Shown: piece after piece, positions 1-10,869 of the stretch | Position numbering within the stretch: the first letter of the stretch is position 1 | Layout: the number at the start of each line of letters is the position of its first letter | NCBI RefSeq assembly: GCF_963576615.1 | Contig: NC_088717.1 | Location: 28,809,213-28,873,212, forward strand | DNA from: Watersipora subatra | Lineage: Eukaryota; Bryozoa; Gymnolaemata; Cheilostomatida; Watersiporidae | DNA: 64,000 nucleotides | Direction of reading: 5' to 3' | Position numbers and translations under genes: made by a program | The notes under the pieces: model-generated | What the model was told of the DNA's origin: nothing | The model's input: the letters and a program-made list of their open reading frames with translations, nothing else | The model's database searches: none

Positions 1-490
1 CTCAAAAGAAAAGAGATCTTTTTTTGAGCGTTTTACCCACGATCAATTTTGCCGATTTTTCTTGAAGTTTATGCAAAGATTACCTCACTTTACCTCGCTT
101 CCGAAGGGCGATCGCTAAGCGGATGTTCGGTATAAATCAAATTTCACCAAACCTTTAGAAAAGTCGTTGACAAAAATATTTTGCCGATGGGGGTAATAAC
201 GACGCTTGTTAATAAAATGTTGCATATTTGCAACATTTGCAATGTTGCATAAATAAAATGTTGCATATTTTAACGTATTTACACTTGTATTTGCATACTA
301 GTAACTATTTGAGGTTCTTCGTCGTAACAACGCCTTGATATTTAGCGTATACATGTACATTTGCTTGTATGTACTGTACGCATAGCTGCCTATACCTTTA
401 GTTATTTTAGTTTTGATTATTGGTTAGATTGTTATATAAAGACAGTAAACTGCCTGCGTAGAAAAGTTTTATGTTAAAGCGCTTATAGTT
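1..490. other. no gene seen; AT-rich flank
   Basis: No convincing coding frame. At about 215-262 the motif atgttgcat recurs several times with inverted tgcaacat, giving a small imperfect hairpin. Nothing else is supported. Confidence 0.5.
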
Positions 491-743
491 GTGAATCCTT
501 TCTTAACACGTTTGGATTTCGTTTTATGTTCACAGATAACTCCAAACTATAGCCGGATTTCGGGCCCGAATAACCGTTTGCGAGGAGATGATGTTTACCC
601 TTTCCTCGAGCTCATCAGCAACATTGGTGTGGTCACTCAAGATTGCCACTTTATTAATCTATCTACTACGAAAGGCGCCTGCCTGCCCACCTATGAAAGG
701 CACAGATGTGGACCCTTTCGCTGGTGCTGTGGATCATGAATGA
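491..743 (+). CDS. possible terminal coding exon, unidentified
   Basis: Two overlapping frames are open here. One, ending at 739, reads as a Cys-containing 82-residue stretch finishing CGPFRWCCGS. The other, entered from a possible acceptor (ctatag, AG at 551-552), has a hydrophobic run (ATLVWSLKIATLLIYLL) followed by a polar tail ending KGTDVDPFAGAVDHE at a stop at 741-743. The second looks like a membrane-anchored C-terminus. I recognise neither. The sequence is richer in GC than its flanks and does not recur in the window, which favours a host exon over a repeat. No upstream exon is visible, so strand and frame are tentative and it may be chance. Confidence 0.22.
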
Positions 744-1677
744 CGATGTAGAAGGGGTGATCTTTTAGGTTAGGTTTCTACTTACGTACATGTACATTAT
801 GCAAGACTTAGGTTATGGCGTATGTATGAAGATGTATAAACTTGTTCTATACTGTCATGATGAAATTTAAAATCTGCTTGCGTCAACGGCGTTGTTTTTT
901 GTTCATATTTTGTAACATATCATTTTTATAATAAGGGAGGTGCTTTTTTCTGTTTCCATCATGGTCGATTAGCACCGGAAGGCATCAGCGTGGTATGTTT
1001 AATATTGTTCATATTTTTTTACTGTACATATGTTGAAAGATATTATCACCAATGCTTTTTTGTCGATTTATTGATATATTTTGAACCTCTTGATATCTAA
1101 GACAATGTGAATATAACACAGGCCTTGTATCAGTTACGCTGGCCTAACACGCATATTTTATTTCAAAGTAATCGATTTCGCATATTTGCGACAAGCAAAA
1201 AAACACATTTGTAGATACTGTACGGTAAGAAGATGTTGATATTGATATCATAGGTCCCTCTGCTCACTAAAACTGTTGTACGGCTCATGGGCTGCAATAT
1301 CTCATCCGTAAATTTTGAGGAGCACGATTCTGACTATGCTTTTCGTCGATCTGGCAGGACAATCCATCTTTATCACGCCCTGAACCAGGTTTTGCTGTTA
1401 TTTCACTAATGGACATAGACATATTAACTACAACTGTTAACTACAACTATATTATATTAACTTTAATGTGTACTAGAGCTGAGCTTGTATGTCAACGTTC
1501 TCGTATCCCAATCCAAAATTTCCTATATAAAGTAATCAATTACAAATTAATCTGTTCCCATTTAATTGCAAAATGAGAACTTCACGCTTTTCCTTATGTG
1601 AAATTTTTATGTAATAAAAAGCGAAAACTTTACATAAATTCTTTACGTTATCTTTACGGAGTCTTAATTGGAATGTA
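744..1677. other. no gene seen
   Basis: AT-rich, apparently unique sequence with many stops on both strands. No repeat family shared with the rest of the window was recognised. Confidence 0.45.
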
Positions 1678-1685
1678 TTTTAAAC

Positions 1686-2611
1686 CAGGGTTGGCATTTT
1701 TCCCGAGAAAAGCTGTTTTTCCCAGGGCAGCAGAAAAAACTGGAACAATCTGAAAAAATGGCAAATACTATAATGCTAGAATTTATTATCCAAATATTTG
1801 TTAAACGATGAAAAATTTGATAAGAATTTAAAATTGGACTATTCAATTAGTTGTGTGGCGCCATATTTACATCACTCAATTGCAATGGAAATAAAATAGT
1901 GTTTAAAAGTGGGAAAAATTGGAAAAAATCTACTCCCAAGATACTGCCAACGTTAAATTATGATGAGCCTTTTACACTCCAATAATAGGACTGTTTTAAC
2001 GTGTATTGTTTAGCACTTTTTCCTTAGTGCAGACCAAGCTGTGCAACAGGCTCGAAGTGGAGAAAGCGTCTTAACTGGTAGCTTGATACCAAAACCTAAA
2101 AACAATTTCTTTAAAGTATGATTTGGCCGAAGACGAGGATTAACTTTTCGTGAACAATCAATTCTCAATACTCTAATCCGTTTGTTCAGTTCACCGGTCT
2201 CGATTACTTGGCATTATCTTCATGTGTTTTCGTTTTTTCTATTTTCTAATTGTTGTATGATGCTTACTGTCATGTTTCACCCATCAATTTTGCTTTTTAT
2301 TCAATATTACTATTTAATATATGTAAATAAACGAATATTATCTTGTGATCTGGTCTTTTCATTCAATATTTAGTAAATAAACCAATTATAAAGGTTATGC
2401 GCTTTTTTAGCCTGTGTACTGTTAAAGAGTCATAAAGAAGCTCTATGACAGCTAATGGTATAAATGTATTGTTATTATTTGCTTAAGTATTAGTCAACTT
2501 GTCAAAAAAGAAGTTTTTTAGTTTTTCCCACTTTTGGACAAAAATGAGTTTTTTCCGAGGCGGTATAAATCAGCGGTAATAACCGCCATGGGAACTACTA
2601 TGCCAACCCTG
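1686..2611. mobile_element. hAT-type non-autonomous element (MITE) with 8-bp target duplication
   Basis: The ends are inverted: CAGGGTTGGCA at 1686 and TGCCAACCCTG ending at 2611. The flanks are an exact 8-bp duplication, ttttaaac, at 1678-1685 and 2612-2619. CAG...CTG ends plus 8-bp duplications are hallmarks of the hAT superfamily. No transposase is recognisable in the roughly 926 bp. The same CAGGGTTGG terminus is found on the element at 60561-61721, so the two are probably related. The perfect duplication suggests a fairly recent insertion. Confidence 0.85.
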
Positions 2612-2627
2612 TTTTAAACTGTAGTTA

Positions 2628-4065
2628 CCATAAAACCTCTAATTGAACGCCATAGTGCTCTATTTTTTAACCTCTCCTTGATGGTGGCGGTCAATTGGAG
2701 GCAACGTTCAAATAGAGGCTAGCGGTCTATTTTTCAACTAGCTGGTCAGAATTTTCGCAAAATATATTTAGCCCTATTACGGGTGAAGTGAATATCACAT
2801 ATATTTTGCCCTCTTCTTTCTGTGGACCGATATTAAACATTTTGAATGCAATAAATATGCTAACGTATCCCTAACTTGTCAAAGATCTCTTAATAAATGT
2901 GCATCAAGAAACTGAGAAATATCTCTATTAGTTGATATCTATTGCTTGCAATTGACCTGCGATGATATTATGGCCTGTGCCCTTCTTCGCAATTTGTTAG
3001 CATTTAAAATTTTTATTTCATTCTAAAGTTGAATACATCTTTATATTTTATATCTATATTTAGCCACCTTGCATAAAAGCTCATTGCACTCACTAATATA
3101 TTTGCTACAGCTTGCAGCCAAAACTAGCTTTTTATGTGCAATAGAAGTGGAGTTATCGGCATCGATCCATTGTAAGCCGGTGTTAAGATAGCCGCAAAAT
3201 GTTATAAAATAACATGCTATAAATCTGCATATTTATAAGTTATAGAACAATAATCTATCAAATGATACAAATATATTTTCACGAACAAGTGACACAAACG
3301 AACCAAACTTCTATATTACATCCAGAAACAAGAATTAACGTTTTTAAAACAAACAAAAATGTCCATCGTTTGCTAGGATAGCTGCGTTCTGATTGTTGCT
3401 TTCAATGGAATGAACATCTTTTAGTTGTCCAATACTTTCCACAATAACTTCTTGCTTCAATTCTTCTTCTGCACTGCTGAATTAGTCGATTTTAGCATTT
3501 AAACAATTTTTCGGCAGAGCAAAACTCTCACGTGCTCCATTTAGCACTGATGCAGTGCTAAAAGTTTTCTCACTAAGCGTATAACCTTTGGTCCAAAATT
3601 TGCGAACCGGTTTTTATATGCATGTCCTTCGAAGTATTAGGACCGTATTAAACAAGGAACTACTATTAGCCTGAGATAATTATTAAATATTTCTATGGCG
3701 TTGCTTTCCAAGTTCCATCTACCATCGTAAGTTTAAGCCATTTTTTATATATGTAGGCTAATTCAAAGTAGAAAGACCGCATAAACAGAGAGCTACTACT
3801 AGCCTGAGACTGTTATAGATCATTGCTATGCTGTTGCTTGCAAAGTTTTAACGAAAAAAAGCAAAAACCTTTAGAATTTGATAACGAGAGAATTAACTGT
3901 TATTGATTTAGACGATTCATTATTAATACGATTTTATGGACACCTTTCTACTGATCAGTTGATAATATGGGCTCTTAAATATCAAATAATGTCAAAGTGG
4001 TGGTCAAATGGAAGTGGCATTCAATTGGAGAGTGGTGGTCGATTTTTCAACCCTTCTCTCAGAGT
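2628..4065. repeat. repeat with 'aattgaacgcc' subterminal motifs
   Basis: The left part carries cctctaattgaacgcc and then the inverted form ggtcaattggaggcaacg; the right part (about 3990-4063) carries ggtggtcaaatgg, gcattcaattggag and gtcgatttttcaaccc again. The same motifs recur at 28967-29110 and 30120-30175. This looks like a dispersed element about 1.4 kb long with clustered terminal motifs. The exact ends and the superfamily are not resolved. Confidence 0.4.
3628..3853 (+). repeat. diverged direct repeat, two copies
   Basis: The stretch near 3633-3720 (ctactattagcctgagat, then tatggcgttgctttcc) recurs at about 3768-3850 (ctactactagcctgagac, then tatgctgttgcttgc). The period is about 135 bp. 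It lies inside the repeat at 2628-4065. Confidence 0.5.
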
Positions 4066-5340
4066 GGCAAAACCTGTTGAGAGTGTAGTTGTGAAATGTG
4101 CAAATTTTGTGACAACCTATTTAACAAAGAAATATCATGTATTGTAAGTGCAACAAAAAACAAATCGGCTGGCTTGTTTGAAGTTGCTTTCCTTTACTTT
4201 ACTATAGAGTGCATAACTCACAATATCAATTGGAAAAGGCTGAACTCAATAGCTTCGTAGACCATAGAGACTACTATTCTAGCAATTATATGACTTCAAG
4301 GACAATCTTTTCCATAATACAAACTGGGTCTGTTTCTGCGGATAGTAGTTTAAAAAATTAAGTGGTCCATACAAGATGTGAACTCACAACTTTTAGCCCG
4401 GTATGCTGACAATCTGACAACTGTTCCAATCAAGCACTTCCTGCTTTTCCAGAAAAATTGTACACATAGTTATTACACTTGGGGCTCTCTCACAGCTCAC
4501 CGGCCTGTTAGGGTACTAATAGTTACTTATTATAGATATACCTTAATACCTATAATAGACATGAACTGACTTGCAGTAATATTGTAGTCCCTTTGAAGGC
4601 AATAATCCGCCGTAGTTGGAGTACAGTCGAAGGACATTTACTCCAGCTGATTTGGAGAAATTAAGAGAGATGAATATAAGTTTCTCTCAGATAGATTAAT
4701 TCTTTTTCACGAAGGTTAGTTAATGACTAAATACTCAAATTCTAGTCAGAAAGTTTGGTTTTTTCCTATGCAATGATGGCAACAATATTATTGCTTGTGT
4801 TTTTCTGCGGTAAAATAAATTACTTTTTGTGGCAATAGTGGCAAGGCATATGTAGCACAGATATTGTCTAACTATTTTTTATAATTTTTTAAGATTTCCT
4901 TTGTAGGTTTAGCTGGGTTTTTTCAAATAAATCAAATCAGATATCTTTGGTTACTTAATGTTATATAAATAAATTTTAGAAATTTTATTTTTTTTAGTGC
5001 ATTTGATAAAGATCAAGTTTTACAGACATGCAAATTTTATATGCTCAAAGAAAGTTTCTTACAAATAAAAGATCATTTAAAACTTATTAAAACACATTCC
5101 ATGAAATTAAAACAAAGATTTTAAAAAAAACAAAGTTAATTAAAAAACAAAGTCAATTAAAGTCTAACAAATGCATAAGTAAAGCAAACTAATAACATTT
5201 CCTAAAAAACTGTATATTTTTCTTATTTATTGTTTTATGAACAATAATAAATTATAAATTTTATCATTTATGAATAATAGTATTAGCTACTGAATAGTAG
5301 TAGTAGTACTTAGTAGTTTGAATTTTCCTTTGAATCAGCA
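4066..5340. other. AT-rich stretch, no gene; weak SINE-like trace
   Basis: No coding frame is supported. On the minus strand near 4365-4450 the string gtgagttcacatc resembles the B box of the tRNA-derived SINEs elsewhere in the window, too weakly to call a copy. The rest is AT-rich with poly-A/T runs. Confidence 0.35.
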
Positions 5341-5344
5341 TGAT

Positions 5345-5680
5345 TATTCTTGTTTGCCCGATTGTCTTTGACATGGAATCTTTTTAATAGCAGTTGCTGC
5401 TCTTTTCCCTATTATTATTTTTATGTAACAGATACAAGTAGATACAGATACTTGCCATTCTTTGCATACTTTGAAGCTTTATATCATGAGAAAAGTGTTT
5501 TGTGCAGTTCAAAAAAGTTGAGAGAAAAAATAAAACAGATATAAAAGTGTTTAAATGCGAAATAATTAGCAAGTAAATGTAATGGCTAGATAGTCTGTTT
5601 TGCTATAATAGTTACAATGAAAAGTGATTTGATGTTGGTCAAATAATACAAACTGAGGAAACAAAATAAAAACCATGAGC
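5345..5680 (+). repeat. single copy of the AT-rich 361-bp-type monomer
   Basis: The order of motifs (tttgaagctttatatcatgag, agtgttttgtgcagttcaaa, gcgaaataattagcaagtaa, atggctagatagtctgttttg, gttacaatgaaaa) matches the tandem monomers at 35345-36120. No ends or target duplication can be defined. Confidence 0.5.
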
Positions 5681-5828
5681 ATGTTGAAAACAATGACTAT
5701 ATGGAAGGGTGCGTATAAAAAAGGTGTTGCAACAGAGGCTCGTTGTATTCAAACTTTAGATGGACATTAATGGTACATGTACATTGGTACTTCTCGATAC
5801 TGGTATAAACGTACGGCAGTGAACCGCG

Positions 5829-6140
5829 CAATTGAGGCGTGCAATCGAGGCGCGCAATCGAGGCGCGCAATCGAGGCGCGCAATCGAGGCCCGCAAGCGA
5901 GGCGCGCAAGCGAGGCGCGCAAGCGAGGCGCGCAAGCGAGGCGCGCAAGCGAGGCGCGCAAGCGAGGCGCGCAAGCGAGGCGCGCAAGCGAGGCGCGCAA
6001 GCGAGGCGCGCAAGCGAGGCGCGCAAGCGAGGCGCGCAAGCGAGGCGCGCAAGCGAGGCGCGCAAGCGAGGCGCGCAAGCGAGGCGCGCAAGCGAGGCGC
6101 GCAAGCGAGGCGCGCATGCGAGGCGCGCAAGCGAGGCGCG
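5829..6140 (+). repeat. 13-bp GC-rich minisatellite, 24 copies
   Basis: The unit caagcgaggcgcg repeats without length change for exactly 312 bp (24 x 13). The first few units carry caatcgagg variants, and homogeneity is highest in the middle. Because 13 is not a multiple of 3 and no unit contains a stop, several frames on both strands are open and encode the same 13-residue cycle. These long open frames are a by-product of the array, not genes. The GC-rich, CpG-dense array sits in AT-rich sequence. Confidence 0.93.
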
Positions 6141-6424
6141 CAAAGGTATTTTGCTTTTGTGATTTGTAGATTTAGCGCCCACCCTTAGGAGAAACTTAAA
6201 ATGGGAGTGTAATGGCACATTTGAAATTGAAATGACACATTTGAAAATTACCAATAAATAAAAGGCAATCTATTTTGAAATGCCTTTTAAAATACTTCAA
6301 AAGAAAAACAAATCCAAAAGATATAATTAATAATAATAATTACATATTTAGTTTGTAACATGCAATTGACAGAAGGATAGATAAAATAGTAAAAAGGATA
6401 AAAAGTAGCTTAGCATAGTAGTGA

Positions 6425-6540
6425 CACACGCTTGTCGGTAGACTTGGGTGTTGAATGGCATGAGTTCAAATCCTCTGCAAAACTGATTTTTCATTCCTAA
6501 AATTATATCGCTATAGTTGAACAGACACTCACATTTCTAT
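6425..6540 (+). mobile_element. tRNA-derived SINE, family S1
   Basis: A tRNA-like head includes a B-box-like string, gagttcaaatcc. It is followed by the shared tail: a T-rich string, then tatcgctatagttgaacag, then acactcacatttctatata. The same head-plus-tail arrangement occurs at 6770-6900, at 57380-57535 and, reversed, at 49405-49560. Confidence 0.55.
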
Positions 6541-6769
6541 ATAAACTAGCCCTGCGTTGCACGGGTATTAAAAATGGCTTATAAACATTACCTTGCGCTA
6601 CAATTACCCGCAACTGTTTATAAGCTCTTTCTTACCCATGCAAAGCCGAGCGTTCACATATTGAGGCTATGTGAATGCTGAGGCTGCTAATCGTTACTTG
6701 TGACGCAATGTCGTTATACATATTTTAACCATCGTTAGTTTTTCACCATTAATGATCGGTTGAACGCTG
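6541..6769. repeat. dispersed repeat beginning ctagccctgcgttgcacggg
   Basis: The segment has motifs (acaattacccgcaactgttt, ataagctctttcttaccc, atgcaaagc) that recur in diverged form at about 49765-49825. It is sandwiched between two S1-type SINE copies and may be part of a composite repeat. Confidence 0.35.
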
Positions 6770-6905
6770 TAATCTAATGGAAAAGCTCGAAGCCTCCAGA
6801 AATTGAGTTTCCAAGGTCGAACTCTTCGTGAAGTGGAATTTTCATTACTTAAACTTTATTGGGATAACTGGACAGATGAACACAGAAATTTATATATAGA
6901 TATAT
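6770..6905 (+). mobile_element. tRNA-derived SINE, family S1
   Basis: A B-box-like string, aaggtcgaactctt, is followed by the S1 tail: ttgggataactggacagatg, then aacacagaaatttatatata. This is the best-preserved S1 tail in the window together with 57380-57535. Confidence 0.5.
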
Positions 6906-7164
6906 GTATATTACTATATAAACATTTATATATATATATTAAATATAAAGCATTACAAAGATGATCAAATGGACGTGTAAGGACATTAGAAATGGTTTTA
7001 TTGAATGCGTGAAGTATATTTGTGAAAATATTTCGATGAATGAGGTTGCATGAAAGTGTAAACAGCAGACCTCTTGTTCAGCTACGTCCCGTTTGAGCCG
7101 TTTTGGAAAGGAATTCTAATCTATGGAGTATTCATGACGGCTGCGATTAACTGTTAATCGGTTT

Positions 7165-7300
7165 TTAGGAGCTTGTAATCATATTTCCACATATTTTGCG
7201 CCTACAACACAGTGGAGTAAGAATTGGTGAACCTTTTGATACCAAATAACTGTAATGTGGACTATGTTGCAAATCAACCTTTAAAGCTTAAAGGTTTGCA
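7165..7300 (-). pseudogene. copy 1 of a repeat-borne Cys-rich C-terminal peptide
   Basis: Read on the minus strand this encodes HYSYLVSKGSP, then LCCRRKICGNMITSS, then a stop. Two further copies (27520-27630 plus; 28263-28478 minus) encode nearly the same peptide and the same stop. Conservation of frame, of a CCxCxxC-like motif and of the stop across diverged DNA suggests a genuine coding end carried by a dispersed repeat. The family is not recognised. The flanking DNA (cacattacagttatttggta) is also shared. Confidence 0.4.
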
Positions 7301-7635
7301 TAACACAGATACTTATAAAATAATTGAGTGTCAAACAACCATCTGATATTGAAGGAATAGTTGAAAACACAGATAGGGGACCAGATAACAACATTTGATT
7401 CCTGAATTAAGAACGACCTGAACAAATTAGAAATATCTGTGCTTTTGTAGGTTCACGATTCTTTTTTTGTTTTAAAATAATAATAACTAAAATCAATATA
7501 AATTCTTTTGAAACTTTTTTTCTGTTTTACTTTCACTGGGGTGAGTAACCTTATTTCCTTTTCCTAACTACTTCACTGTAAATAGTTACCCTCTTTCTCC
7601 ACAAATTTGCCCTCCAAAGAGTTACTCACTTGGAG

Positions 7636-7960
7636 AGATTGAGTCCAATTATCTTGCATAAACCCAAACAGAGCAGCCTGGTCTACTGGTCTTGAACTCC
7701 AGGCCTCTAAATGACAGGTTTGGGTTTAATTCCCAATAAAGACTACCCATGGTGACTGGAATAGCATCCAACCTTACATTGCTCTTTGCAACTGGCTGTC
7801 TCCAGTCGTTGAGGTTCCCTTGCCTCAGGACTCAGACATGCTCAGCCAACATCCCAGAGACATTGTTTGTGAAATACTAATCTTACAAACAGGCCTAGCC
7901 TTCACTTGTAGTAAGCTAAGCAGATGTAATCTTATTTCCCAATCTCCACCCATGATGGAG
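7636..7960 (+). mobile_element. possible tRNA-derived SINE, second family
   Basis: A tRNA-like head (tggtctactggtcttgaact) is followed by a good B box (ggtttaattccc) and a body of about 250 bp. There is only one copy in the window, so its repetitive nature cannot be shown here. Confidence 0.4.
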
Positions 7961-8430
7961 GAACACGACTCTTATAGTGAAAATTTATAATTTCTTTGAA
8001 ACAAGTTAAAGACCAAGTAAATTTTTATTAATAAAATGTGTTGTCTGATTTGTGATGTTATCTGAAATTTGATCTCAGTAAACCTAATCTTTGAAGAGTA
8101 TTTATATTCTTGCTGGAACGTAAGAAGCCTCCACATTCACAAATACAAGAGGAAACAATTACCACGTTAGCAGACAAGGTACTAAAACGGATTGAAAACA
8201 ATCGATTCTTCTGATTATTCTGATTATTCTGATGACACAACTGTAACACCAAAAATAGACTAAAGATATTTTTGCTCAACATACATACCAATAACTCTGT
8301 TTTGAAATGTGATTCTAGTAACATTCTCTGTTGTTCGCAAGTGATATCTCTCTAAAATTAGATCAAAATTTTTTGCAATTCTGATTTTTAACAAAAGAGT
8401 TTGCACCTGATTTTTCTGTTATCTGCTAGA
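7961..8430. other. no gene seen
   Basis: AT-rich sequence with a short ttctgattattctgatta repeat near 8208-8232. No supported coding frame. Confidence 0.4.
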
Positions 8431-8844
8431 GTGAGTCATGCAACTAGGGTGAGTCATGCAACTAGGGTGAGTCATGCAACTAGGGTGAGTCATGCTACTA
8501 GTGTGAGTCACGCTACTAGTGTGAGTCATGTTACTAGTGTGAGTCACACCACTAGTGTTAGTCATGTTACTAGTCTGAGTCATGCTACTAGTGTGAGTCA
8601 AGCTACTAGTGTGAGTCATGCTGCTCGTGTGAGGCATGCTACCAGTGGGAGTCATGTTACTAGTATGAGTCATGCTACCAGTGTGAGTCATGCTACCAGT
8701 GTCAGTCATGCTACTAGTGTGAGTCATGCTACTAGTGTGAGTTACGCTACTAGTGTGAGTCACGCTACTAGTGTGAGTCACGCTACTAGTGTGAGTCATG
8801 CTACTAGTGTGAATCATGCTACTAGTGTGAATCATGCTACTAGT
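8431..8844 (+). repeat. 18-bp minisatellite, 23 copies, with AP-1-type site
   Basis: The unit gtgagtcatgctactagt repeats exactly 23 times (414 bp). Most units contain TGAGTCA, the AP-1/TRE consensus, so this is a regular ladder of about 15-20 such sites at 18-bp spacing. Since 18 is a multiple of 3, both strands stay open (cycles SVSHAT and THTSSM); these frames are array artefacts. The left-most units form a subfamily (caactagg), and the units diverge mildly. Confidence 0.93.
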
Positions 8845-8849
8845 GTGAG

Positions 8850-9667
8850 TGAGTCCCAATAAAGACTGCTAGAGTGAATCATGATAAGTATTTATAATAC
8901 GGTCTAATCACAACTGCCCTGTGTACAATTCAGACTATATATAACATTCAAATTTGAGTAAAACCCAGGTAAAAACTTGCCTGGAAGCGAATAACAATGG
9001 ATTTGCCCTCGTTAGGGCCGGACAATTCACACTTTAGTAATTGTGTCCTTTTCCCAGTGATTATCTAATCTTATTGGCTTATGAGCCTACATTAGAGACT
9101 CCGTATCAATAATCCAATAATAAGACCACAACTATATTCAAGACAAATTTTAGTTATTAGTAAACACCGTAAGTCACAGTATAGGCCTACATGTAAAATG
9201 AATACCCACTTCCTGTCGACAAAAAAACGTTTACTCAACTGCCAATCAATAAAAAAATATAACACAATCTTAATAACAACAAATCAGCCCTAGCTTTTTG
9301 CGAGACATTCTTGGGAAAGTTAGCCTTAGTGCAAAAGCAGACTACTGCGGGGATAGGGTAACCAGCCAGTGGTTGTAGGTTTATGGTCAGCAAGCTACAA
9401 AATCGCATCTCATTGACTGGCTAAATCTGCAAAACCATAAGATTAGACATACAAAAATATCATTAATGCAATATACAGTCAATATAGTCAATATAATCTC
9501 GTGTAAAGGAAACTGCTCACTCCTTTACTCTTCACAAGAAAGTCAATCAATAGACGCACCGAGTGTCAGCCATCAGTATATACTGTATATTTGTACATAT
9601 ATATTAGATATATAAGTATATATATTTATACATTTAATAACAGCTGGGATTCTACTATATTATCAAA
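8850..9667. other. no gene seen
   Basis: Unique-looking AT-rich sequence with a TA-rich stretch near 9580-9630. No supported coding frame or shared repeat. Confidence 0.35.
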
Positions 9668-9933
9668 CTAGAAATTCCCCTGTCATACAGCCCACCACCA
9701 AAGTGACAATTCATAACCATTCAACAGATGGACCTGGGTCCATATTGTTGGCTGCACTGAATTTATTAACATTGTCAGGTCTAACTTGTTGGCACGTACG
9801 GTATGACATAGTTGTATTTGAGCATTGTATGTAATGAAATGTTTCTCATTACATCAAGTACATGTGAGCTGTGATATGTTGCTATCAAGTCTGCCTAGAA
9901 AGTTGTTACGCAGTTCTTGAAAATCAGGACAAT

Positions 9934-10350
9934 CTAAAGATTGAAAATAAGGAATGGGATGGAGGAGGCAGCATTGGGAAGAGCAATATTGTTTTGTGCA
10001 ATATTTGGTGCAATATTTTTATGGTCAACGATGTCCATAAAATCATGATCATCATTTGGAAACAAAGGGGCTGTCAAGTCCATGTCATTTACATCGCATA
10101 CAACATCTACTAAAGAATTCTCTGAATCAGATGAGTTGTTGTTATTATTTTGAGTAGCGTGTTGTTGAACATTAGCATTTGATGTTGATGGTTGCTGTGA
10201 GGACCTTCTATTTCTCCTCCTAATGTGCTGTAATAATTGGTATAATTGGGAGACACGTGGACGGCAGACGGCCACAGTGCAGACGGCCACGCAGTGGCCG
10301 TCTGCACTGTGTGGTGCTCTGGGAGGTTGTATGTCCATGGTAGTTAACAA
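9934..10350 (-). CDS. hypothetical 138-residue ORF in repeat R
   Basis: An ATG-initiated frame of 138 codons found only in the long copy of repeat R. It has an Arg-rich patch (HIRRRNRRSSQQP), an Asn/Gln-rich middle and an acidic C-terminal half (DVNDMDLTAPLFPNDDHDF). Part of its N-terminal coding is made by the perfect hairpin at 10273-10311. I recognise no family. It could be a remnant of a transposon protein or a chance frame; codon content and low-complexity composition do not decide. Confidence 0.22.
   Translation of the reverse strand: MLTTMDIQPPRAPHSADGHCVAVCTVAVCRPRVSQLYQLLQHIRRRNRRSSQQPSTSNANVQQHATQNNNNNSSDSENSLVDVVCDVNDMDLTAPLFPNDDHDFMDIVDHKNIAPNIAQNNIALPNAASSIPFLIFNL
10273..10311. 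repeat. perfect hairpin, 18-bp stem, 3-nt loop
   Basis: cacagtgcagacggccac at 10273-10290 is the exact reverse complement of 10294-10311, with loop gca. It is GC-rich within AT-rich flanks and one of a set of small hairpins in this window. Confidence 0.95.
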
Positions 10351-10869
10351 GTTGTTTTGAAATGAAATTCAAAAGGTCAATTATGCAAAACAAAAGGGTG
10401 TATAAAATCAGAACTAATCTACTACTATCTCAAACCTATGTTTTACAACAATAAAATAAATATTAATTAAAGCTGTAGGCCTAACCTACTGTGCTGTATG
10501 TAATTTAACTAACAACAGCAGTAATGAAATATGTTTATTATATCTCTGCACTGCAATACATGTAGGAGAACTGCAACCCAACTGCAATGATAGCTTAATA
10601 GTCCTACTGTACTGGATGTTATGTAACAAACAGCAATAATGAAAGGAGAAGATGATATGTATATATCTCTCCCCTGCAGTAGGAGAAATGCAATATAGCA
10701 TATATACAATTAGCAGTCAAATGGTAAGCTGCTGTGTAATATACACAGTTTGAAAGTTGGTTGTGTTGAATGTAGAATGGTTTTGACAGCGATCTGTAAC
10801 AGAAAGCAAGCATTAGCATTCACGTGTGTCTGGAAGTTTTCTGCAAACTAAAGCCAAATAAAGAAATGT

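Larger units (their letters stand above)
9668..10802 (+). mobile_element. repeat family R, longest copy
   Basis: One end is aattcccctgtcatacagcc (shared with 27193 and, reversed, about 55895-55920). The other end is gttttgacagcgatctgtaac (shared with 27485-27504 and, reversed, about 55605-55630). Internal strings such as gtaagctgctgtgtaatata and cacagtttgaaagttggttg are common to all three copies. Copies 2 and 3 are only about 310-320 bp, so this copy has about 800 extra bp, including an open frame at 9934-10350. Well-defined ends suggest a DNA transposon with short derivatives. No target duplication was confirmed. Confidence 0.6.

Noticed and set aside
5697-6254. Long overlapping open frames on both strands over the GC-rich array
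   Set aside because: They are generated by a stop-free 13-bp tandem repeat; the same cycle appears in several frames and both directions.
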